From Pyrrhosoma nymphula (lineage: Eukaryota > Arthropoda > Insecta > Odonata > Coenagrionidae): a stretch of DNA of 64,000 nt. Where the stretch lies: assembly GCA_963573305.1 (NCBI GenBank), contig OY754327.1, positions 141,338,855 to 141,402,854 of the forward strand. Direction: 5' to 3'. Under the pieces are notes generated by a model that was given only the letters and a program-made list of their open reading frames with translations, was not told the origin of the DNA and did no database searches. Shown piece after piece: positions 55,831-64,000 of this stretch. The translations under genes and the position numbers were made by a program. Position 1 is the stretch's first letter. Each line of letters begins with the position of its first letter.

Positions 55831-56439
55831 CGCGCCTATTCCACCACTCCGCGGAACCCTTCATCAATATTCGGAAGTTCTTTGGATCGGACAAGTCTCC
55901 TTTCTTAGGTGTGGTAACCGTGAGTCCCTCAGTCAGCCAGGGTGGAATTTGTTCTCTGTCTTACAGAAAGGACGTGAATATTCTGGCGGGACATTGGTGG
56001 GTGGAAGTACTCTACTTCCACCAGATGTTTTTAAGGCGGCCATCCCTGGATATGAGAAGTTCTTCTTGCCAGAGAAGGCCTTCTTCACGTCGTTTTCTGC
56101 GACTGAAAGAGGTCCATACACATGTTGTAGGTGGCGATCATAAAAAAGTCTTTAAAGAGAGCTATGGTCGGAATGTTTTCGTTGAATGGCTTAGACGTTT
56201 CGTAGATGTCCTTCCAGATACGTTTCACCTCTTGGAAGGGTGGCGGAGATCTGACACTGGCGACGGTGGTCGAAAGAGACGGGACGGGTGAAGGAGAAAG
56301 GTTGAGTTCTTCCTCACCGCCCAATTCCTTTTGAGGAGTTTTTCTCGAGCCGTGGTTAGCGCCCATACCCTGTCGATTGCGTGCTGCTTAGTAGTAAGCA
56401 GCATGCTCTTATACAGTGTGTGATGGTGAAATCTGAGGC

Positions 56440-56930
56440 TGTATGCGCCAAACTTTGGAATTTAAAGTTCGCCTAAATGTGATATATTCCATCACACTGA
56501 ATTCTTCAGCAACTTCCTCTCCTCCCCTAAAATGTGTAGTACTTCTCCATTTGTCTTCTTATCCGTCCATCGGATCTTGAACTCCTGCTATCTATTCTCA
56601 TCCTCGTAATGTGCAGACCATGTTTCGCTCCCACAAAGATTCACGATTATATGTCAAACCTTGGCAAATCTTTCTTTAGCATCTTTTTTTCAAGGTTCTT
56701 GTCATCAGTCCTCTCCTATCAGTCAACGCCGATATTGTTGACCTAATTCTCTTCCTTATATCATATCTGCTACATGCAGTTTCGTCCAAAAAGCTGCCCA
56801 AGTATAGGTAACTAAATTGCTCCTCCTGCTCTAGTTTATACTCCGCTTCTTCAATATTTAATTATACTTTTTCATTTTCGTCATTGATAGTTATACGGTT
56901 TTATATAGTTATCTAACGCTTAACTGCGGC
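56440..56930 (-). pseudogene. LINE reverse transcriptase tail remnant
   Basis: On the minus strand: FSYLYLGSFLDETACSRYDI, then RKRIRSTISALTDRRGLM and SLWERNMVCTLRG. YLGS-x(3)-x-D/E-x-x(4)-DIRKRI is the pattern just after the catalytic domain of RTE/CR1-like reverse transcriptases. Stops break it. Confidence 0.55.
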
Positions 56931-57065
56931 CTCAAAAATCAGACGAATCACCCAGTCAGATCTTCGCCTGCCATCGATAGTTAGGTTCTTTAATAACTCC
57001 GGCGAGTTATTATCTCATCCTTCTGCCTGTCTCGCTTTTATTTCTCTTGGAACTCTCTGGGTGAT

Positions 57066-57260
57066 TGGAATGGTGTGGTGGATAGAGTATTGTCTTCTCA
57101 TTCCGAGAGCCTGGGTTCTTTAACCTGCAGAAGCAAAGAGCTTTAAATGGAATCTCCCAGTCTCTGCTTGTTTGCTGTGTGGAGAGAATTTCAAGTTCAG
57201 TAAAAGTCCGTCGAGAGGGACCTAAAACTGTTTACCCTTGGCGCCTTCGGTCAAAGCAGA
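57066..57260 (+). repeat. possible tRNA-derived SINE
   Basis: GGTGTGGTGGATAGAGTAT resembles a tRNA A-box, and CTGGGTTCTTTAACCTGC is a poor B-box about 45 nt later. A TATATATATA run follows. No partner copy was seen. Confidence 0.35.
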
Positions 57261-57385
57261 TTATATATATATCCAACGCCAGATTTCTCTCGGCACTTCC
57301 GCCACATAATCCTACCTATCCTTAATGGCGTTTATGACCTCTGTTGTCGGTCGCCTCTCCAAATGACCTACTCGAAATTTGCTAA

Positions 57386-57993
57386 GGTAATTTGAGCGAG
57401 ACATCTCTTCACTTTAAATTCGATTAATGTGGCCTCATTATAAAGTAAATGATCTCATCTTTCTAATGATAAAAAAAATAAGCCTTAATACTTTTCAAGA
57501 TATTTGCCAAAAAACCAGCCATTTTCCATCGTAAATCGTACGCATATGCGCTTCAGAGAGACTTTGTTTGAAAAATGAGGAATTTTTAACGCATAGATGT
57601 TGTAAGAAATTTAACTGTGCATAGTTTGTAAGCTTTCTCAACTGTTAAAAAAAAATAATCTATTACTCACCGCAGTACTTTTTACAGAATCGCAAAACAA
57701 TTTCCGGTTGTGATGGTGTTTTCTCAAGGAGGTTAGAGGTAACCTCCTTGAGAAAACCTCTAACCTCTAACCTCCTTGTGTTTTCTGCATATGGCGTGAA
57801 AAAAATGAGTCAAGTTTAAGCCTTGTAAATATATATTTAGTTAATTGTCAAGAATTCCAGTAATTTTAAACAAAGTTGTTGAATCATTAATTTTAAAATA
57901 TTTACTTCGTGCTTCTTACAGCTGCATACATTTTACAATATAATTTATATATGGTCACTATTATGACTTGGGATAAATCTCGCTCGAACTATC
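57386..57993. mobile_element. TTAA-target MITE
   Basis: GGTAATTTGAGCGAGA at 57386 and the reverse complement GATAGTTCGAGCGAGAT at 57993 are TIRs. TTAA follows at 57994-57997; the left side reads CTAA, probably a mutated TTAA. The termini resemble those of 59032-59563. Confidence 0.65.
57718..57757. repeat. perfect 18-bp hairpin inside the TTAA MITE
   Basis: GTTTTCTCAAGGAGGTTA and its exact reverse complement are separated by GAGG. CCTCTAA repeats follow directly. Confidence 0.9.
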
Positions 57994-57997
57994 TTAA

Positions 57998-58589
57998 ATG
58001 ACGGCTTCTTCATCTTCATCTTGGCGAGAGTGCTGTCTCACATAGATCGACGACATTTAGACGTAAAAATCTCAAGATGAAATGCTAAAATGTTGTTCAA
58101 CCGTGATGTTCGATTTTTTTCTTTTGAAGCGAATGTACACACTTGTGTTCCCCTATTTTAGTTTAGGATGTATTAACATACTTATATCCTCAAATATTTT
58201 ATTTTCTTATTTTTATTGTGGTGCTTATGGACCAAAGTTGTCCTTATCTACGCCCTGTTTTCTTTTCTAAACTAGTGCACCGGCACTTTCTCTTTCATAA
58301 AGAATTCTTTCTCGTATTTTCTCTTCATTTTTTTACTCTTTGGATTGGAGGAATACATTTCTTGCCGTAATGGTAATGAATCTTACGAATTATTCCATTC
58401 ATACTTCCTGAAATATCTTTCCTCTTCTCATGTAACGCGCAAAAATCTCTCAATTTCGGTATTTTTACCTATCGCATTGTTCATTCTAGCATGTTTCTTT
58501 TGCTATATTCGAATCTGTTTATTATTTCTTTGTCGTGGTTGACGAATCGTTTGGCACTGGTGTTGCATATTCGAAGGATTATTATTTTA
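57998..58589. other. no gene recognised
   Basis: T-rich sequence with two short unrecognised open frames (58082-58270 and 58345-58542). Confidence 0.35.
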
Positions 58590-59031
58590 CTAGCGGAAGG
58601 TACCCGTTGAAATTCACCGAGTGTGAATAACATTAAACTTATTCATAAGAAAAACACAAAGCCTGAACAATACTGTCAGCGTGATCATTTGAGGAGTTCG
58701 TAATGTATCTTGGGCAAAGGTGAGCTTTCGTCCCGCCAGCGTTTTCGCGAATTTCACCCACTTACAATAGTGATATCGGAACCAAATTCACATCACTTAT
58801 AAAGCAAACCTTGCGCATTTGTAAAATACTTTCAACACAACAATGCATCAACTACTTTAGGAATGGGAAACTTTCAAACCTGAGAAGTGCGTTTGTGATT
58901 GTTCGTCCTCTTTCATTCATGGGAAACCCAAAAATGGGCCGTTCAGACTCATTGCTACTTAAATAACACCCAGGTTAATAGATGCTCACCTCGTCCCTCC
59001 GGTTCTCTTGAGCCGTCTTCTGAGTGATTAA

Positions 59032-59563
59032 GGTGGCTGGAGCGATTTTTGTTCATGTACAGATTTGCGTGAAACTTTGCAAACGTGTTCTTATTAGTAA
59101 TATCTATCGATAAAAGTGAAACAAACTGAATGCTACCGAATTGGTTTCCTCGCAATTCTAAGAGATTTTAACAAGTACTCTTATGGCTCACGGCATATAT
59201 TTTGAAACAATTCGATTACTTATGTACAGATTTTCTCCTAAATGCGAAATAATAAGTTTCAAATTATTATAATAGCTGCTAACAATTATCAAGGTATCAT
59301 GCCGAGTAAGAAAAGCGTATTTAGAGATGATTTTCTCGTAAATTTCGAATTTCGCGCCGAAAATCCAAGTCAAAACAATGCTTTAATTAAGACGAAATTT
59401 TTAAATATAACTCTTGCATCATATACATTACTGCATGTGTGGTTATTTCCAACGTATAAACAGGTGTACTTGAGTGATATGAGGTCCAAGAATATTTTTT
59501 CGACTTACTTGAAATGTTATTAGAATGTGCCTTCAACGACTCACGATTACCGCTCCAGCCACC
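59032..59563. mobile_element. piggyBac-type (TTAA) MITE inside Helitron copy A
   Basis: GGTGGCTGGAGCG at 59032 and CGCTCCAGCCACC ending at 59563 are TIRs, with TTAA at 59028-59031 and 59564-59567. Helitron copy B has the uninterrupted GTGATTAACAGCTTGATGG at 61552, so the empty site is known. Confidence 0.92.
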
Positions 59564-59579
59564 TTAACAGCTTGATCGC

Positions 59580-60299
59580 TTCCCTTGTGTACATAAATAT
59601 ATTTGCATTCAATGACTTAATTTAGTTGCGCAATTCGACGTTGATATGTGCGTTGAGCATCTCAATCAGGATTGGAGAGTAGGGTACAATTCAGAAGTTG
59701 ACAACGTCAAAAGGAGTATTTACAGCAGCAGCCATGTTTATTTGACCTATGAATCCTCCATCACCCGGACTGCGCCTTCGGCATAAAGGGTAGCCATAAT
59801 CATTGGTTTCGGTTGCAAAATGAAAAATCTATGGTGATTCTTAGTGCATTTATCGATTTTCATGCACGGATGTCGTTAATTGCGCAGGATTTCCGAAGTT
59901 CTTCTGTCGAGTAAGAAGCATGCAGTGACATCATTATAATTTCCGCCATCTTAAAACAGATAGAAGTTTCGAAACAGATGGGGCTATATTTGAACCAGAT
60001 TTATAGCTGGTTACCCGTCCGAAGGTTGGGTTAGGATGAAATTTGTGCGGTTCTTAGCGGTACTCGAAAAACACCATGGGGAGATTCTCATGAGATCGCT
60101 GGTGGGCATGTCCTTGAGCATCCAAGTCTAACCGTTGTCGTTTTTCTTGCAGGTACTCATTTTCTCGCAAAGAAGACATTCCTCCTGATTTAGAAGATTT
60201 TTTTGAAAGGTTACTATTTTTTCTATTAGGCATGTTGATGGCTATATGTTTAAGTCCAAGGAGAGGAAATACAGCGGCGAGTGAGTCTTGAATAGGCAA
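59580..60299 (-). pseudogene. decayed Helitron protein pieces, copy A
   Basis: The minus strand reads RENEYLQEKRQRLDLDAQGH (60299-60054), then, around 59740-59590, FDVVNF, a stop, IVPYSPILIEMLNAHINVEL and IKSLNANIF. NRW-VPY-P-L-x-x-x-N-AHINVE-x-x-x-SIK is a conserved stretch of the Helitron Rep-associated region. No complete Rep or helicase domain remains. Confidence 0.6.
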
Positions 60300-60644
60300 C
60301 TCGATGATTGAGTGAATGTAAGCTTACTGCACTTTAACACTTTAAAAAATATGTAAACACCTCGTATGGTTTATGATGTGGGAATTGGTCTAAAAACAGT
60401 TAGTAATCGTAATGAGAGGCAGATGGTTCCACTTGGTGTAATTCATCTGAGTATTAAACGATAATAAACAAAGCCGTGTTTGTTGTAGCAACAGAGGCAT
60501 TATTACCAATGCTATTCGCTGCACGTAAATATTCTTGCACATTTAATTCCTTGATGTGTATCGTTTACTACGTTAGTGTTCTCTCATATACAATGTATAT
60601 ATTATACATCCAGTGCCCCTATGAGAGCTACATTGAGAATAGAC

Positions 60645-61241
60645 ATTGAAGAGTATACTTGTTGTAAATATGCATTGAATATATCTATTACCCCCCGAAG
60701 CAATCTATCATGGGGCCCTGGGGACTCTGGCCCCATCTTTTACGGATTTTCTTTCTACGTGCTATCGTGGGCCCGCAGGAAAACGTGATATTTAAATGCT
60801 AGAGGCGTGAATATCCTTTGAACATAAAATTTCTGGTTGTCAAGGAAATATGCTATTGTTGATTTCAGAGAAAAATGTGAGATTTTTCTGCAGAAATGAT
60901 TATTTTCTGACAATTACGAAGCGTAAAAGAAAATCAATTGAAAGAATTAAAAACTTCATTTATTCAGCCATCCGATAAAAAAATCCCAGTCCTCTATCTT
61001 TTGTGAAAATAATTTTAAAAAGCAAAAAAATTAAACCACTGCACCGAACCCAATGCTTATCATGGACCACCAGGGACCACCAGGGGGGCCTTCGGGGGCC
61101 CTGAGGGCTTTTTAATATAGCCTATGTTTATCCCAGATACATTTTCTGACTACATGCCAAATTTCAGCTCAATCGGTTCAGGAGGTTTTACGTGATTGAG
61201 CAACAGACAGACAGACACCATTAAATTTTTATATATTAGTA
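60645..61241 (+). mobile_element. interspersed repeat related to 46296-50620
   Basis: Lies between the two Helitrons and ends ATATATTAGTA. It is homologous, in reverse orientation, to the repeat split by the 46.4-kb hAT. Its 3' part has AAATTTCAGCTCAATCGG and a short GACA repeat, as seen at the ends of some insect retroelements. Confidence 0.5.
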
Positions 61242-62807
61242 CTAGCTGAAGGTACCCGTTGAAATTCAACGGGTGTGAAAAACAATGAACGTATTTTATA
61301 AGAAAACCACAAAGCCTGAAGGATACTATGAGCATAGTCATTTGAGAAGTTCGTAACCTATATTGCATGTATGTTCGTTGTAGTAGATACGCTAATCGTT
61401 TTCCAGGTGAAGGGAGAGATGGGTGACTGTTGGTCCTCTTTCATGCATGGAACACCCAAAAATGGGCCACGCAGACTCATTACTACTACATATAGCACCC
61501 AGGTTGATAGGTGGTCACCTCGTCCTTACGGTTCTCTTGAGCCGTCTTCTGTGTGATTAACAGCTTGATGGCTTCCCCTGTGTACATAAATATATTTGCA
61601 TTCAATGACTTAATTGAGTTGCGCAATTCAAGGTTGATATGTGCGTTGAGTATCTTAATCAGGTTTGGATAGTAGGGTACAATCCAGCGGTTTGCAACGT
61701 CAAAAAGAGCAATTTCAGTAGCAGCCATGTTTATTTGTCCTATGAATCCTTCATTACCCGGACTGCGCCTTCGGCATAAAGGGTAGCCATAATCGTTGGT
61801 TTCTAAATCATAATCATCGGTTACTAAATTAAAAATCTATGGTGATCAGTCTTAGTGGACTTGCCAATTTTTATGCCCGATGTCGTTCATTGCGCAGAAT
61901 ATCAATTCTTTTATCGGGTAAGAAGCATGTAGTGACGTAATTATAATTTCCACCTTCTTAAAACAGATTGACGGTCTGAAACAGATGGGTCAATATTTGA
62001 ACCAGTTTTATAGCTGGTTACCCGTCAGTAGGTTTGATTAGGATGAAATGTGTGCGGTTCTTAGCGTAAACCCTGAAACACCACGCGGAGATGATCATGA
62101 GATGGCTGGTGGGCATGTCTTTGAGCATCCAAGTCTAGTCTTTGTCGTTTTTCTTGCAAGGGCTCATTTTCTCGCAAATAATACATTCCTCTTGCTCTAG
62201 AAGATTTATTCGATAGTTTACTCTTTTTTTCTTTTAGGGATGTTGATGGATATATATTTTCAAGTCCAAGGAAGGGAAACACAGCGGCGAGTGAGAGTCT
62301 TGTAAAGGCAACGCGTTGATTGAGTGAATGTAAGTCAACTGCACTTTTAAACTATTAAACATATTTAAATAACTCGTAACGTTTATGAAGTGGGAATTGG
62401 TCTAAAAACTGTTCGCAATCGTTATCAAATTCTATTGGTGTGAAAAAAATTGAACGTATTTTATAAGAAAACGACAAAGCCTGAAGAATACTGTTAGCGT
62501 AGTCAATTGAGGAGTTCTTAACCTAGTATGATACTCGTTGAAGTTCCTTCGTTCGTTCGTATGATGTGGGAAATGGTCTAAAAAACAATTCGCAATCGAA
62601 ATGAGAGGCAGGCGGTTCCACTACGTGTAATATATCTGAGTATTACACGATAATAAACAACGCCGTGTTTGTTTTAGCAACAGAGGCATTATTACCATTA
62701 CTATTTGCTGCACGTAAATATTCTTCCACGATTAATGCCTTTATGTGTATCATTTTGTACATAAGTGTTCTCTCGTATGCAGTTCCCTTATGAGAGCTAC
62801 TTTGAGA
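61242..62807 (-). mobile_element. Helitron, copy B
   Basis: Minus-strand start TCTCAAAGTAGCTCTCATA at 62807. The end has a perfect 10-bp hairpin (61254-61274, stem ACCCGTTGAA with its complement) 8 nt before CTAG (61242-61245). It is the same family and orientation as copy A. An internal partial duplication at about 62395-62575 repeats TGGTCTAAAAA and the AACGTATTTTATAAGAAAA block. Confidence 0.8.
61486..62282 (-). pseudogene. decayed Helitron protein pieces, copy B
   Basis: 62282-62061 reads RENEPLQEKRQRLDLDAQRH. 61728-61486 reads FDVANRWIVPYYPNLIKILN, then AHINLELRNSIKSLNANIFM. The latter is the better preserved version of the Helitron-like N-terminal region seen in copy A. The rest of Rep and the helicase are absent. 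Confidence 0.7.
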
Positions 62808-62822
62808 ACCCTACTGGAAATC

Positions 62823-63115
62823 TCTACTGAATTCAGTAGACAAAATCTACTGAAATGAACTAAACTCTACTGAACTCTAATGAACTTAGGGCAATAGGCT
62901 ACTGAACTCAACTGAACGGGGTCCAGTTGCCTACTGAAATGAACTGAACTCCAACTGAAGAGTGTTCAGTTGCCTACTGAAATGAACTGCACTCTACTGA
63001 ACTCCAACTGAAGAATATTCAGTTGCCTACTGAAATGAACTGAACTCTACTGAATTCTATTTTTTCAACTGAAGAACATTCAGCTGCATCCTGAAATGAA
63101 CTGAACTCAACTGAA
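62823..63115 (+). repeat. imperfect tandem array of CTACTGAAATGAACT units
   Basis: CTACTGAAATGAACT recurs at 62847, 62931, 62973 and 63027, with a degenerate copy near 63090, so spacing is uneven (42-84 bp). Units alternate AACTGAACTC and ACTGAAGAATATTCAGT. The array opens with a perfect 18-bp palindrome, TCTACTGAATTCAGTAGA (62823-62840). Confidence 0.8.
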
Positions 63116-63735
63116 ATGCAAGGAAATCTTGTTTTTGGTTCCTGCAAGTAAAAATACTTGTGCCTACTGAAATAAATGGTTTTCCTTGTGACAATTCAAA
63201 GATAACATCTATTAATTTATATCTATATTCTATTTTAATCCTTAATATCCTTCAGCAGTCCCCCATATTGCCTGAATGTTAGCAATGAGATGAGAACCAG
63301 CGAATGGCAAACAAGCCTATCAAGCAGCCAATTTTGGACCCATATAGGCACCCTCATGAAACCCAGCATTGGCAACCCTATAAAACCCTACATACGCTAC
63401 CACATGAAACCTTTAATATTGCCAAGATTACAGGATTCAATTATAGACCAGCAGATATAAATTTTATTTTTAAACAAATCCAATTAATATGCGTTTTCGT
63501 GATGCTTGTGAAGTTATAGCGGTGTAGTTGCGATCATACAATTTTCTTATGAAAAATTAACCCTTAATTATAAGTCCAGCTTTTTGAGGCTTTTTGAATA
63601 GGCAGTAGGCTACGGAGTACAATAGAATGTACAGCAGGCTTATGAATTCCCTATTGAAAATGCCCCATTGGTTTCCTATAGTGTTTTCAGAAAATACTAA
63701 AGGAATTATGTACATTGGTATAGGAATTAAAATTT
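63116..63735. other. sequence between two palindromic arrays
   Basis: No coding feature is recognised. It may be the interior of one element whose ends are the flanking arrays. Confidence 0.3.
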
Positions 63736-64000
63736 CCAACAGGAACAATAAAGGTTCCTATAGGAACAATAAATTTCCTACAGGAACAATAACTTTCCTA
63801 TAGGAACAATAAATTTCTTATAGGTACAAGAAAGTTTCCTATAGGAGTGAGAAATTTTCTTACAGGAACAAGAAAAATTTCTTATAGGAAAATTTCTCAT
63901 TCCTATGGGAAAATTTCTCATTCCTAAAGGAAAATTTCTCGTTCCTATAGGAAATTTATTGTTCCTATAGGAACCTATATTGTTCCGGTAGGAAGTTTAA
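63736..64000. repeat. tandem palindrome array, 20-21-bp unit, continuing beyond window
   Basis: About twelve units with the palindromic core TTCCTATAGGAA. Left of about 63875 they read core-CAATAAAT; to the right they read ATTTCTC-core or ATTTATTG-core, so the array is inverted about its centre as well as palindromic in each unit. Confidence 0.85.

Larger units (their letters stand above)
52890..56400 (-). pseudogene. dead non-LTR retrotransposon (R2/R4-like RT) split by a Penelope fragment
   Basis: Minus-strand pieces run from 56400 down: ARETPQKELGGEEELNLSPS, VTTPKKGDLSDPKNF (about 55960-55870), then after a foreign insert KNYRPITYLPQYKVLISTLS (about 55060), SKKAFDTTLHELLISMM, DLFCIDNPKLYA, DDDSYEYLGVPKRRMQE, LYFPCNVGGSGLLSVECLHN, a Cys/His-like stretch near 53550, and PQLDIIKYIPSCVAQTESLV near 53080. 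The RT catalytic box, normally MDDLKLYA, reads IDNPKLYA, and stops and frameshifts are many. The clade is uncertain. Confidence 0.7.
58590..60638 (-). mobile_element. Helitron, copy A
   Basis: Read on the minus strand it begins TCTCAATGTAGCTCTCATA (60638) and ends with a hairpin-like CTCGGTGAATTTCAACGGG, then TACCTTCCG and CTAG (58593-58590). A TC start, a 3' hairpin shortly before CTAG and absence of TIRs define Helitrons. It holds decayed Helitron protein pieces and a TTAA MITE. Confidence 0.75.

Overview
This is nuclear genomic DNA of an animal, most likely an arthropod. Coding exons are short, are bounded by GT/AG splice sites and are separated by kilobase introns. The first gene is an exon-by-exon match to the cytoplasmic tail of the seven-pass cadherin Flamingo/Starry night. 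The non-coding space is crowded with insect-type repeats: hAT, PIF/Harbinger, pogo-like, TTAA-target (piggyBac-type) and Helitron elements, Penelope-like fragments, non-LTR retrotransposons, a gag-only LTR element and tRNA-derived SINEs. No species can be named from the sequence alone.

Layout. (1) 1-16.9 kb holds the last exons of a plus-strand Flamingo/stan gene: 1-181, 5272-5550, 8136-8597, 11158-11458, a 7-nt microexon at 11816-11822, and a terminal exon from 15049 with an AT-rich 3' UTR. Its introns carry a Harbinger-like element, a hAT nested in the end of another hAT, a pogo-like element and several inverted-repeat elements. (2) 17.3-28.4 kb is intergenic: a gag-only LTR retrotransposon, a 581-bp fold-back hAT element, an old roughly 1-kb duplication and two SINEs. 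(3) 28.5-36.7 kb is a plus-strand four-exon gene for an ARL14EP (ARF7EP)-like protein of 497 residues, ending with a poly(A) signal. Its introns hold a MITE, Penelope and LINE debris and a hAT transposase remnant. (4) 37-40.7 kb is a 5'-truncated non-LTR retrotransposon on the minus strand with an intact 981-codon endonuclease/reverse transcriptase ORF. (5) 41-64 kb has no host gene I can recognise. It is a stack of nested transposons: a hAT carrying two MITEs, a dead LINE carrying a Penelope fragment that itself carries a MITE, two related Helitrons (one with a TTAA MITE inside), and two palindromic tandem arrays running to the window end.

The two host genes look unrelated. Flamingo acts in planar cell polarity and axon/dendrite patterning. 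ARL14EP-family proteins have been linked to small-GTPase effector function and to SETDB1-type H3K9 methylation complexes. The best single observation is the Flamingo 7-nt microexon. Skipping it gives a C-terminus ending ETSV, a class I PDZ ligand; including it gives an acidic end, DDEERYE, with no ligand. Many insertions are supported by exact target-site duplications, and two also by an empty related site within the window, so the order of insertion can be read directly.
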